Shown here: positions 35,815 to 46,228 of the stretch, one piece after another | Layout: each line of letters starts with the position of its first letter | Position numbering within the stretch: position 1 is the stretch's first letter | Translations under genes and position numbers: made by a program | Source: Calliphora vicina | Lineage: Eukaryota > Arthropoda > Insecta > Diptera > Calliphoridae | DNA length: 64,000 bases | Assembly (NCBI RefSeq): GCF_958450345.1 | Contig: NC_088780.1 | Coordinates: 157,896,726-157,960,725, forward strand | Direction of reading: 5' to 3' | The notes under the pieces: model-generated | Databases searched by the model: none | What the model was told of the DNA's origin: nothing | Seen by the model: only the letters and a program-made list of their open reading frames with translations

Positions 35815-37400
35815 TGTATATTTCTAATAGAGAAATTAATAGACTCCTTCTCGAAAAGATGAGATATAGAAGAGATTGGCAACACAACAGATCTCCTGAT
35901 GCTAAGCAGAGGATGTCCACTGCAAGTAAGAAATTATAAAGAGCCCTTTATTCGGAAGACGATTGCAGATATCGAAAATATATTGAAAGTTTAACCAATA
36001 CTAAACACACTAACTTCTCCCTTTTGACAGACAGCTAAGAACATTAAGCCTCTACCGGTGGCTTAATGTTCTTAGCTTCTTAGGGTCAAAGTCCAATAAA
36101 AAAATCTGATGCTACCTGGGATAAAGCCATAGTTTTCGCTGAACATTTGAGTAATGTATTCCAACCGAACTACCCAACAAATTATTGTGTTAGGGGAGTT
36201 ACCTGTTCGCATAGAAACAAAAAAATCTCCAGGTTATGACTTAATCACACCTATGATTGGAAACCTACAAGATGTGGCAATTATTCTGCTCACAGTATTA
36301 TTCAATGCGATCTTGTCTCTAGGATTTTTGCCGAATGATTGGAAAATCTCCCAAATTATAATGATACCCAAGCCAGGAAAGGTTTTAATATTGTCATCAT
36401 CCTACAGATCAATCACTTTATTGACTTGTTTGTCTAAACTATTTGAGAAAATAATCCAAGGGAAAATTTTAACATTGTGAAATAGTCAAAAAATTGTCCC
36501 AGATCATCAATTCGGATTCCGTGAGCATCACTGAGCAACTGAGCACGTTAGACACCTAACTGGAGAGATACGCTAATCTTTCGAACTAAACAAATACTGT
36601 TCGGCAATATTTCTAGATGCTACCCAGGCTTTTGACAAGGTTTGGCATATAGGTAAAAAGCCTACTGCCTTCTAGTACTTACCTATGGGATCGCTAGTTT
36701 AGGATAAAATGAGGAGATTTTGTGACAATCTATATGCGATTAATTTTCACCTTTAATTTTCACCTTTGCAGATGACACTGTAATTTCTAGTTCTCATTTG
36801 GACTTAAATCTAGTATATAGAAACCTAGATAATTATCTCAGACGCGTGGAAATGTGGTTAAAATTAAAGAATACAAGTAGATGAAATAAAAAGTAAGCAC
36901 ATAACGTTTTCACTTAGGAGAGAAAGTTGTCCACCAGTGACATTAAACAGTGTGAACTTCCCACAGTCTGATCACCTTACATGCCTTAATATTCATTTAC
37001 TTGGCGTCGGTACATAGAAGCCAAGCGACTTCACATGGAACTAAAAGCTTATAATTTAGTCTGGCTAACCACCATCAATTAAAATTAATTAATTAAACCT
37101 TAACTGCAAAGTCATCCTGTATAAGACGGTCTTAAAACCAATTTGGACATACTGAATCCAATTATGGGGAACAGCAAGCAATACCAGCATATATCTCATA
37201 TAGAGGGCACAATCCAAAATTCTTAGAACCATGACTGGAGCTCCATGGTACTTAATAAATGAGAAAAACCACAGAGACTTAGATGTGCCATTGGGCAAGG
37301 GCGAATTTAGAAAAACTCATGACTTATCAAAATTACACCATCATCCGAACCCGCTTGCAAAGCTACTTGCAGAAACTATATTTGGAGTGTCGTGAGGGAG
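35815..37400 (+). pseudogene. Jockey-type non-LTR retrotransposon reverse transcriptase relic
   Basis: Fragments in family order on the plus strand: REINRLLLEKMRYRRDWQ (about 35830, linker after the endonuclease), AEHLSNVFQPN (about 36140), then an open frame 36154-36480 with KKSPGYDLITPMIGNLQD, FLPNDWKISQIIMIPKPGK and SYRSITLLTCLSKLFEKII, which are reverse transcriptase fingers/palm blocks. Next come IVPDHQFGFREHH (36495), KYCSAIFLDATQAFDKVWH (36595, with the catalytic Asp of the FLD motif) and FADDT at 36765, the YxDD-type catalytic box. After that RRESCPPVTLNSVNFPQ (36915), LKPIWTYWIQLWGTAS (37130) and RDLDVPLGKGEF with HHHPNPLAKLL near the end. Stops and frameshifts are numerous, part of the RT between the FLD and FADD motifs is deleted, and ORF1 plus the endonuclease are absent, as in typical 5'-truncated LINE copies. 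Confidence 0.88.
36033..36077. other. Perfect 18-bp inverted repeat inside the Jockey relic
   Basis: AGCTAAGAACATTAAGCC at 36033-36050 and its exact inverse at 36060-36077, around the loop TCTACCGGT. A palindrome of this quality is not a normal part of a Jockey ORF and suggests a local templated duplication. Confidence 0.85.
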
Positions 37401-37559
37401 ACAAATGAAAATATTTACAAAAACAGAAACAACACCGTTCCTTTTTATTGTTTGTTTCAATTTAAATGTTATTTTATGCAATTTCTTTAAGTTATTAAAA
37501 TGAGCCTTACAAATGCTCCATGGGCAGCGCAATCGTTACGCAAAATAGGGTACCTTTGA
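37401..37559. other. Non-coding spacer after the Jockey relic
   Basis: AT-rich sequence with no clear poly-A tail or target duplication for the LINE. Confidence 0.45.
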
Positions 37560-38110
37560 TATGTAAAATTAAAATTTTTTCATAACTTGGTCCGCTTTTT
37601 TAAAAATATGGGACGTACTTTTGAACCGAATGGATTAGAGTTTTTCATTGTTAGTTAGACAACTAAATTGGCAATAATATACAAAAGATTTTAGAGCAAT
37701 ATCAATTATGGATCCAAAAATAAACGATTTTCAATTTAAAAATTCAAAAAATAGTAGATTTTTGGGCAAAAAGGTGACTTAAATATTTTTTTTGTTAAAA
37801 AAAAACTTTCTTTAAGAACATATAACAATTTTATGTTTTCCTGTAAGGTATCTTTACTGTGAATATTTTGGTGTAAAAAACATGTCCTATCGGAATTTGA
37901 CCTATTTTTTTTTAAAAAATTTAAAATTTGGGGCAGCAATTGGAAAGAAGCTTTGGAAACCTTGATATGTTCCATATTTATCTCCGAAGTAGTTTCCCAG
38001 CCAGGAAGGAAATGTGGAAAATTGTAAAAAATTAAATTTTTGGTATTTTCGCTTAAATTTTTAGGAATTGTGGGAATCACTTTGACAAGTTTTTTTACAC
38101 TTTCTTATTA
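37560..38110. repeat. TTTGACAAG-family dispersed repeat, copy B
   Basis: Shares in order GGAATTTGACCT (37895), AAGCTTTGGAAACCTTGAT (37950), GAAGTAGTTTCCCAGCC, AGGAAATGTGG and CACTTTGACAAGTTTTTTTA (38070) with copy A (22070-22330), and the last part with 43500-43560. Diverged, non-coding. The minus ORF at 37736-38080 is accidental. Confidence 0.6.
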
Positions 38111-39737
38111 ATTTTTTAAATCGGATTGGAAACAAAAAAAAATGGCACGATTTTTTTTGCTCATTTTTAAAAGATGGACAAAAAAGGCCCATGCCATGAA
38201 GATTTAGAGGGTTAATATATTCTACAAAAATATTCTCCGTAACATTTTACATAACTTTGCTGAACACATTTTATACCTTAAATGCAAGGATCACATGGTT
38301 TCTTATGACGATTAACAATAAGAATGTGCCAGAGTTGGGAAAATTTAACCCCCCCTCAAATGAAATTCAGATGTAAACTTTCAAAACGCCGATAGACGTG
38401 TCTTTTTTTTTGTCTCCTCTATCAAAATTTATTGGTCGGACCTCGTAATTTTTGTTGGTGTTGTACAGTGTTATTTAGAATGACAAATTTAAAAATTTAA
38501 GCTGAGTGCTTTCCAAAAAATATAAAAATCATTGAAAACGGATGGGAAGCAAAACAATGTTTAAAAATTTTACATGTCGAAGGTGCCCTTATTTGATCCC
38601 CCATAGCGCTGCCCCTAGAGCATTTGTAGCGTCCATATTAATAACTTAAATTTGAAAGCTCCTTGGCTACGTCCCGATCGGACTAGCCGTTTAGAAATGC
38701 CAGATTTATTTGTAGATTCATTCCTAACAGTAATAATTAATTATTGCTTTATTTTTAGTTATTTGACTAAATGTTAGCTTAATATGAATAACATTTTGTC
38801 AACCCGGTCCCAATGTACTAAAGGTAAACTCAAATATTTCCTGTTAAAGCACAAAACGTAAATTAAAAACACATTTCACAAATGCAATTCATTTTATTTC
38901 ATTTAACTAAAATTTTACGTTTCTTATTTTGAGTATGTAAAAGGTGTGTGTGATCGTTGGTTTTATATTTGTCTTCCCCCTTTTTTTAAAAAAAAGAATA
39001 GTACGTTGTGTTTTAACTCGTAAAGCAATTAAAAAACTTGTACGTTTCGTTTGTTTTGTAATTTAATTACAATTTTCAGAATATATAAACACTTTTTGGT
39101 AGTAGCAGTACGAGTAGTTTTTTCATTTTTCATTTATTTCACAAATTTAGTTATCTTTTGCATTTCTTTGCAATGTTGGGCGGTTTGTTGCTTGACTTCC
39201 ACAAATGAAATTCTTTACCAAAAAAAAAAAACCAATGTAACTAGGGATATTAAAACTTCTTATGAAATTAAACAAAAAAAAATAAAACTTTTTACTTAAA
39301 GATTGTGATGTAACTGAAATATTTTATTTTACTTTTAATATAATTTTATACAGATTTCCTCGAACATGTGTATTTTTGTTTCCAGTTTACTTAAGATGTA
39401 AATCTTTTATGGTACTTATTTAAGGCTTTATACACTAACAACAAGAAAAATCTACAGAATTATAAAATTAACATACATACTAATACATAAAACTGCATAT
39501 ATGAAAAAAAAAAAAAAACCTGCTTAAATACATCTAAGATAGATTTAACGGGGATAAATATTTATTGCTGAAATAACAAATGCATCAGATCAATTAAAAA
39601 TATTAATTTAAAAAACTGAAAGTCAATAGTTACTTTGGTTTACGATGTTACAGTTTACAATACAATGGACATTTTTCCAAATATTAAAACCAATCCAAAC
39701 AAATTCTCGAAAAATTAAATTTTATAGTATTTTATTA
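38111..39737. other. AT-rich stretch, partly repeat debris
   Basis: A piece at 38465-38500 (CAGTGTTATTTAGAATGACA) matches the end of the TTTGACAAG-family repeat at 43550-43570. A less AT-rich patch at 38330-38700 is unidentified. The ORF at 39051-39299 is low complexity. Confidence 0.45.
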
Positions 39738-40180
39738 CGAGGTCTGGTCTTTTTGAATGAAACACAGGTTTTTGGATAAAAAATAATTTTAATTTTCCAC
39801 CAAAGTTTCTCCAATTTGTTTATTCCTTCCAAAATATAATATTTATCGAGGTCATCAAAATATTGAGATAAATTCATGGTTGGAGTCAAATCTCTTTCCA
39901 CCGAGCCATTTTTTTAGGTTTGGAAACAGGTAATAGTCACTCGAAACCAAAACTGGTGGATAGAGCGAGAAGAGGGAGTAAGTTTTAGCTTAATTCATGG
40001 ATTTTAGACACGGAAACTACACTCGTGTGCAAACGCGGTGGCCATCTTAAGGAAACCTTTCTTATACCCAAGTTATCAGTCAAAATTGGAACCACTTATC
40101 CATGTGAGATGCCTGGCTTCTAGAATCTCTCACACCTTCAAATTTCCGATCGGTCAACCCATATCCTGAGTTTTTTCAAT
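39738..40180 (-). pseudogene. mariner relic (cecropia/mauritiana-like), C-terminal half
   Basis: The lower edge is a mariner-like TIR, TACGAGGTCTGGTCTTTTTG. Reading the reverse strand from the opposite end gives degenerate matches to the DDRRLKVREI region (about 40170-40130). The C-terminal part then reads PVSKPKKMARWKE, YFDDLDKYYILEGINKLEKL (in shifted frames) and SFKKTRPR. The catalytic core between them is missing. It lies head-to-head with the plus-strand mariner relic at 40385-40906, so the two form a decayed inverted pair. Confidence 0.7.
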
Positions 40181-40384
40181 TGTTTTTTCTTTTGGAATGC
40201 GAAATATAGCTAAAGGTGTTGTGAAAAGAATTCATAGTTTCTCACAGTTTTAAATTCCCCGCCTCTTCACTGACAGGGCAAAACTACAGCTGCCTCCTGT
40301 CGCAATCTGAATCTGTCTCCTGTCACAATTTGAACAAGCTACGTCATTCAGTTTGGGTTTGACAGCCATTGATAGCAGACTACC
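40181..40384. other. Spacer between inverted mariner relics
   Basis: Contains CTGCCTCCTGTCGCAATCTG followed by a near repeat (CTGTCTCCTGTCACAATTTG) 24 bp downstream. Probably mariner untranslated sequence. Confidence 0.4.
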
Positions 40385-40906
40385 GCGTAATTTGAAACCG
40401 GGGCTATTCTTGAAAAATACTACGAGAACTCTCTACCTTCAATTTCTCTAAACACGAAACATTTGAAAAAAATTCACGATATGATGTTGGCCGATCGGAG
40501 ATTGAAAGTGCGAGCGATTTTTGAAGTCATAGGCATCTCACATGGCTCAGACGTTTCAATTTTGAATGAGCACTTGGGCATGAGAAAGCTTTTCGCAGTC
40601 GACCGCAAACACAATCGTGTGACAACTTCTAAGGAGTGTTAGACATTGTTCTACAGCAATATGGACGAGTTTTTGTGCTGTTTCGTAACCGTGGGCGAAA
40701 CGTGTCATACATCAGTCAAAGCAGTGGTTTCACAGGGTGAATCGGCGACAAAGAAGACCAAGGTGGGTTTGTCAGCCAATAAAGTAATTGCGACCTTTAC
40801 GTCCGTTTTACACTGAGGGTACGTCTCTAATTTTGGGACGATAATGCATCTAATGCATTCCGAAAAAGCCACAGTTTGATAAGGATTTTAGACTAGCCCG
40901 CACCGC
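40385..40906 (+). pseudogene. mariner relic (cecropia/mauritiana-like), central part
   Basis: Starting near 40465 the plus strand reads IHDMMLADRRLKVRAIFEVI followed by GISHGSDVSILNEHLGMRKL, the second helix-turn-helix region of mariner. Then come HNRVTTSKEC with a stop, MDEFLCCFVTVGETCHTSVK, GESATKKTKVGLSANKVIAT and a broken FWD motif near 40840. The canonical FVTVDETW motif carrying the first catalytic Asp reads FVTVGET, so Asp has become Gly. It is more intact than its reverse-strand neighbour. The Transib-like element at 40912 sits at or just past its right edge. Confidence 0.82.
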
Positions 40907-40911
40907 CAACG

Positions 40912-42104
40912 CACTGTGGGAGAAATCAACAATTTAGTCGCGCAAAATAAAAAAAATAAACTTTGGCATATTTGATTTATTGTTATGTAGTTTCAATCTA
41001 TAGTTGTTGCTGTACTTAAAAATATTTAATATTTATTAATAACTTCAGTGGTTTGGTATTGGCAACTATTTAAATGTAAAAAATTTTTCAGAAATTTTTT
41101 TTATGAAGAATTTTTTCCAAAGTTGTTATTAAGCAGAAAAATAAAAATATATTTTCCGCTGTTTGTGATAACCAATAGCCATATTCTAATAGAATTTATT
41201 TTTTTTACTTTTTGAATTTTCGGAAGGTTGCCAGTTACTAATGCTGTGAGATGCAGTCCTAATTTTTTTTACCAATATCAAGGCTACTTGAAAAGTGCGA
41301 GGTGAATTTATATAATTTTTTTAAGAAATTATTATCGTTGAGACGATGTAAAATCTCGTACTAAATTTGTTCCTTATTTTTTAAGATTGTATATAAGAAG
41401 TGCTAACTGCTTACAAGTTGCTAAAAACAAATGCCCATATACCAAATTTGACATAAAATTATGAGTCCTTTTAAACATGGTAGTGCTTTATTTAGATTAA
41501 AAATATAACATTTGCAAAGCGTTTTATGTCAATATTAATATATTTGTATTAACGCTGTGTTATATCCACATTGTCCAGAACTTCATCTGCAAGCTTTTGT
41601 TGGATCCATTACTTCCTAGTGATTCATCAGACTCCAGTTTTTTGATGACAGCGGGTCCAAATATTTCCCGATTTTCTCCATTCCGATTTTGGTTGTTGCA
41701 CAGTGTAATTGTTATTCGTTTTTAAAAATAAACTTATTAATAAAACTAAAAAAAGTTTAATTTTATATGAATATTTCGTCCTATGCCGGCAATAGGGTAA
41801 ATGTCCAAATTCTATAGATTTAAATAGTTACATGCTATAAATAAAATTACTTATAAAATTTTAATTTTTTGAAAGATTTATTAAAATAATTTCTTAGAAT
41901 TGAAAATAGTATAGAATTTCTTCCGAGGTAGTGTAGTTTAGCAGCCTCTCCCGCTCATTCTACTGAAGTAGCAGTACCCATTTTGCATTACTTTATTAGC
42001 TTACCCCCTTGCCTGCAATATTTCCATATAAATGAAATTAATTTGGCCAAGCGTTTAGAAGATGCGAATTTAATTCCACTAAATTAGGGTTTTCTCCCAC
42101 TGTG
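40912..42104. mobile_element. Transib-like non-autonomous element, TSD CAACG
   Basis: Left end CACTGTGGGAGAAATCAAC followed by AATTTAGT; right end, reverse-complemented, CACAGTGGGAGAAAACCCT followed by AATTTAGT. The five flanking bases are CAACG on both sides (40907-40911, 42105-42109). CACNGTG tips and a 5-bp target duplication are the known signature of Transib transposons, relatives of RAG1. The interior is AT-rich with no transposase. At about 41650-41690 the reverse strand has ATGGAGAAAATCGGGAAATA, shared with the plus strand near 47395. Confidence 0.7.
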
Positions 42105-42490
42105 CAACGTCGTGCACTATACGTCGACGATCACCAACTTGTTTTGGCCTGCGTTGAAGGATATAGAAACCAGGAGGATTCAATATGCCACACAGCTCAT
42201 GACACATTGGATATTCTGCATTACTAATTTGAGGGCATGATCATTTCACGTGGAGGTGATGTGCTCTTACCACCACGAACATGCGATTTGACCCCGATAT
42301 ACTTTTTGTCGGGTTTTCTTAAGTCACAGGTCTATGCAAATAAGCCACAAACCACAGGTTCACTAAAAGCCAACATAATTATTGACATCTGTCAAATACA
42401 GTCTAATTTATGCACCAGGGTCATGGAAAATTTGACATTTCTGATGATCGCCACCCAGCGTTATTTAAAACTTAAGTTTAGGTAAAACAT
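42105..42490 (+). pseudogene. Tc1/mariner-like (DDE) transposase C-terminal relic
   Basis: In one frame from about 42160: YRNQEDSICHTAHDTLDILH, a stop, then from 42237 MIISRGGDVLLPPRTCDLTP, IYFLSGFLKSQVYANKPQTT and an anti-parallel-rich tail to 42485. This matches the C-terminal half of an insect DDE transposase family usually annotated as Tc3- or mariner-like, with blocks QQDGATCHTA, W/PPRSCDLTPLD and KxxVYxxxPQT. The catalytic Asp in the QQDGA motif aligns with Glu. The N-terminal half is absent: the Transib-like element lies immediately upstream, and left of it the recognisable sequence is a different mariner. It is non-functional. Confidence 0.75.
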
Positions 42491-43359
42491 ATGAATGTTC
42501 AAACAATTCTCCAGCTGTAATGAAATGATTTCCTTTTAATAATGTATATTACAAGCGCGTTAAACAAGTATCTATTCTTTTAAAAGCAATTTATACAATA
42601 CGTAAAAAAAAAATGCAACATACAAGAAAAATAGTAGTAAAATTTAAAGATATCCATTATTAATTACATTTGTAGCCACATCTGTATTTAGATATCGTAT
42701 TTAAATCTTAAACTTTGTTGTTTGTAGTTCAAACTTTATATAAACTTATAAAATGAATAATTTATTTGTTTGTGTGTATGTAAATTATCTATTTAGTTTA
42801 TCAATATAAATTGTACATTTGTAGTATTTATGTATTTGTATGCATAATTGTTGTATAATTTATATTTTCTATATTGTAATTTAAATTCTCTGTTAAATTG
42901 AATATTTTCTAAGAATTTTTATATATAAATGTTTGTGTGGATGTATTAGGAGCGCTCCACAATTAAAAAAAAAACATGCAAACAAGTTGTGGACAAACAA
43001 ATGAAACTAGTTATATTTATGAAAGTAAAAATTCTTGTAGAGGCCTGTATTTTTCCCTAATATTCTATAGGCCAATTTACAATCTTGTGCAAATGGTCTT
43101 GCATCTCGTATATGCATGGCAATTTTTACTTTACACTAACAAAATAAACAGAAATATAACAAAGCATAAATTGGCTATTTAAATGCTCAATATTGTGAAC
43201 ACCGCAAATATTTTGTGTGAAACATTTTTGTTGCGAATTTTGGCAATATTTTTTACTCTGTATAAATGAGGCAAACCTAATGCACACATAATTTTGTGTT
43301 TCTTTTATTTTCATTTCTTTAATAATTTTGGAAAATATATAACTTGAACTTCTTGTTTT
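42491..43359. other. AT-rich non-coding stretch
   Basis: TTTGTTTG- and TATGTAT-rich. No recognised element. ORF 42976-43182 lacks protein-like features. Confidence 0.5.
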
Positions 43360-43418
43360 TATACCCACCACCAAAAATGTGGATATATTGAGTTTGTCCT
43401 TCCGTTTGTAACATATTG
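43360..43418. repeat. Fragment of ATACCCACCACC dispersed repeat
   Basis: TTTTTATACCCACCACC, then ATATTGAGTTTGTCCTTCCG and TTTGTAACAT, corresponds to the start of the repeat at 53105-53190. It is cut off by the CACAGTG tip at 43419. Confidence 0.6.
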
Positions 43419-43700
43419 CACAGTGGGGTAGAATCAAATTTTTTTGGGAAATAAATCTGGTATTTCTAAACCGAATTCTTAAAAACGGAGCGGATTTTCG
43501 CTCCAATTTTTAGGAATTTCGGGATTCCCTTTGACAAGTTATTTTACATTTTGTTATTTAGAATGACAAATTTAAAAAACGTTGAAAATTTCATCGAGTT
43601 TTGTTAATAAATAAAGATTTTATTATATAATTTGTATAAAAATGTTAATAAGATTTAAATAACCTTTTTTCTAAGATTATAAATGTTCATTTGAACAAAG
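43419..43700. repeat. TTTGACAAG-family repeat, copy C, starting at CACAGTG
   Basis: Begins CACAGTGGGGTAGAATCAAA exactly where the preceding dispersed repeat is interrupted. It then shares TTGGGAAATAAATC with 20095, and GGGATTCCCTTTGACAAG and TTATTTAGAATGACAAATTT with copies A and B. The tip resembles the Transib-like ends at 40912 and 44359. I did not find a matching right end. Confidence 0.5.
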
Positions 43701-44353
43701 CAGGCAGTAGATAAAACACAAAAAATTTCAACTTAGACTACTTTGCTTTAATAACTTCAAGTCAATTTCAACCCGACAAAGCGTGATTTTATTCATGCAA
43801 CTGCAGCTGCTTTTATACTATTTTCTAAATAATAAGTAATAATCAGAAAACCTAAAAAGGGTTGTATAAATGTGTAATATTAACCTTTATGTCAACAGCA
43901 GAACTGCTATACGCACGTCAACAGCAACATACCTGGGTATGTTCATACGTTCTGTATGGTGAATGGCTGCCGTTTGTTGGAATTTCTGTATAATTTTTTT
44001 TTTTAAACATTTTGTCTATTTCTAACAAAATGTTCAAAAATTTTATGATAACCAGTTTTACCCTAACATTTACTCATTGTTTATTGAAAAAAGTGGTTGT
44101 ATAGGTAGCAATATATAAAAAAAAACGTTTTTTCCAACTTAAAGATATTTATACCAAATTACTTCTATTCAATGGGCGATAGATTCGGCTATCTCAAACG
44201 GACATTAGGCTCTCATTTATCCGTTGTGTGAAATATAGGATGCTTTGCTAACATTAGAGAAAAACATTGGTCTTCTCGGGACGAAAACATTGATATATCA
44301 TACATTAAGATCCGACTGAAAATGACAAAGATATAACGAAAAATTTAAAAAGG
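43701..44353. other. AT-rich stretch with inverted-motif site
   Basis: 43885-43950 holds TAACCTTTATGTCAAC, a second GTCAACAGCAACATAC, and the palindrome AACATACCTGGGTATGTT. The same block occurs in inverse orientation at 47702-47750 and, less well, at 47518-47560. Otherwise non-coding. Confidence 0.55.
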
Positions 44354-44358
44354 CGACA

Positions 44359-46223
44359 CACAGTGCTTTGTTCAATGGACAAAAATCAAAAACAAGATCA
44401 TGTCTTTGATGTTAATGAAACTTATATTTTTCAATAGACAACTAAATAACTCATTCGCATAAAAAACACTTATTTATAAATATCTCTTTTTGTCGCCACT
44501 AGAGGTCGCTAAAGTTAGTACATTTTCAACATACATTTTATAGAGAAAAATATATTTGTTTTAAGTTTAACTAAAATTATTGTTAAAAGTTCGTTTTAAA
44601 AGATATAAACTCGCGATTGGCTGCAAATGAAAGAATATGAATGTGGAATTATGGAAAATTACTGTCTTTGTCAAAAAAAGGTTTAACAGTTTAATCTGCG
44701 CAATTTTTAATAATTAACATTTTTTTTATTGTAAGCCTGAAATTCTAAAATTTTGTTGGAATATTAGTAAAATACGTGTTAATCTATTTTGATTATGTTT
44801 TACTATAGAATAGCCATAAGTATTATCTATAAGAAAATGTAATCATTAGTTGTCCTTTCGTATGAAAACTGTTAAAATTTTGTTTTTGTTTAAATGTATA
44901 AATTACCATTTCGTAAATTTTCAATTTGATGGTTTGGGGAAAGAGCTCCAGATTTTTGGTTTTTTATAAAATAATACCGTTTTTTCTTTTAAATAACTAA
45001 GAAATATTGCGTTATTTAACAAAAGTAGTTTAATGGCTAAAGTGTATTAATAGGTCTTTATTTGGTTCTTGATATTGTATGTTTTTTTTGCTGAAATCAA
45101 AAAAAATTCCAAAGTTTGATTTAATTTTGAAAAAAAAACATGTTAATCAATTTTAATTTTTCTTTAATTTTATCTAATGCCTATCTCTTATTTATTATAA
45201 TGTGAAATCATTATTTGTCCGTTTTGACTAGAACTCTAAAAAAAATTGTTTTTGATGGTACCCATAAATAATACATTTTTACCGTAAATGTAAGTAACTC
45301 AATAATTGAATATAACCTACATATCCTCAGATTGAGATATTAATATGAGCTTCTGCTGATATTAGGAACACTTAAACTATAATCCATTATCCAGATTCTA
45401 ATATTACAGCTGAACCATAAGGCTATCAACATTTGAAAATGTCCGTCCATCCGTCCTTCCGAATTTAGAAAATATATACAATATTTCAGTATTTTTTTTA
45501 AAAAAGGATATATGGCAGTTATGTAAATCCTTGCTAGAATTGAATTGTTAATAACTAAATTAATCTGATATTATAAGAGAATAATAATTTCTGAAAATAT
45601 AATTTTATTCAGGTTTATAGGTTTTTTAAGGAAAAGGATATATGGCAGCCACCCGAATCTTTGCTGCGATTGTAATAAAAATTTTCACAAACAATAATAA
45701 CTTTATTAAAATGATTATAACCAAATTGGTTCCAAAATAAGAAACGATTTTTACGAATTTTTGAAAAAAAATTTAGATGTTATACAGGATATTGAAATCT
45801 TGATGTCTTGGAATTATGAATATCCTTCCGATAAAATTTTCATAACTTTGCATCTAATATTATAAGAGAACAATAATTTCTGAAAATTAATAATTTTATA
45901 CAGGTTTATAGGTTTTTTAAGGAAAAGGATGTATGGCAGCCACCCGAATCCGTGCTGCGATTGTAATAAAAATTTTCACAAACAACAATAACTTTATTAA
46001 AATGATTATAACCAAAATTTAAAAAGTTAGGAGTATAACTGTGAATTTTATTCAAAATTATATGTTCAGGATATATGGGAGGTACCCGTGTCCTTTCACG
46101 GATTTTTTCAAGAATTATATTTTTTCTTAATCTTACCAAAAGGTAATATTCCACTAATTTTTATTCGTCTGCAATAACTCCTTCTATTTTTGTCCATTGC
46201 CTATATGAAAACAAAGCACTGTG
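44359..46223. mobile_element. Transib-like element with 13/23-spaced RSS-like ends, TSD CGACA
   Basis: CGACA flanks both ends (44354-44358, 46224-46228). The left end is CACAGTG, then 13 bp CTTTGTTCAATGG, then ACAAAAATC. The right end, reverse-complemented, is CACAGTG, then 23 bp beginning CTTTGTTTTCATATAGG and ending CAATGG, then ACAAAAATA. The two ends are identical apart from a 10-bp insertion in the spacer. CACAGTG is the exact V(D)J heptamer, and ACAAAAATC differs from the consensus nonamer ACAAAAACC by one base. Inside is AT-rich non-coding DNA with a duplicated block (45561-46020). No RAG1-like frame is visible. Confidence 0.75.
45561..46020. repeat. Direct repeat of about 170 bp, period about 290 bp
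   Basis: AGGTTTATAGGTTTTTTAAG and then GGCAGCCACCCGAATC, GCTGCGATTGTAATAAAAAT, AAAATGATTATAACCAAA occur at 45612-45735 and again at 45902-46016 with few changes. A weaker third start (AAGGATATATGGCAG) is near 45505. The minus ORF at 45906-46154 lies across it and is not a gene. Confidence 0.8.
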
Positions 46224-46228
46224 CGACA

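Noticed and set aside
37736..38080. Reverse-strand ORF of 114 codons
   Set aside because: Lies within copy B of a non-coding dispersed repeat; the frame is not open in the other copies as far as I can see.
43126..43506. Reverse-strand ORF of 126 codons
   Set aside because: It runs across a dispersed-repeat junction at 43419 and has no recognisable domain.
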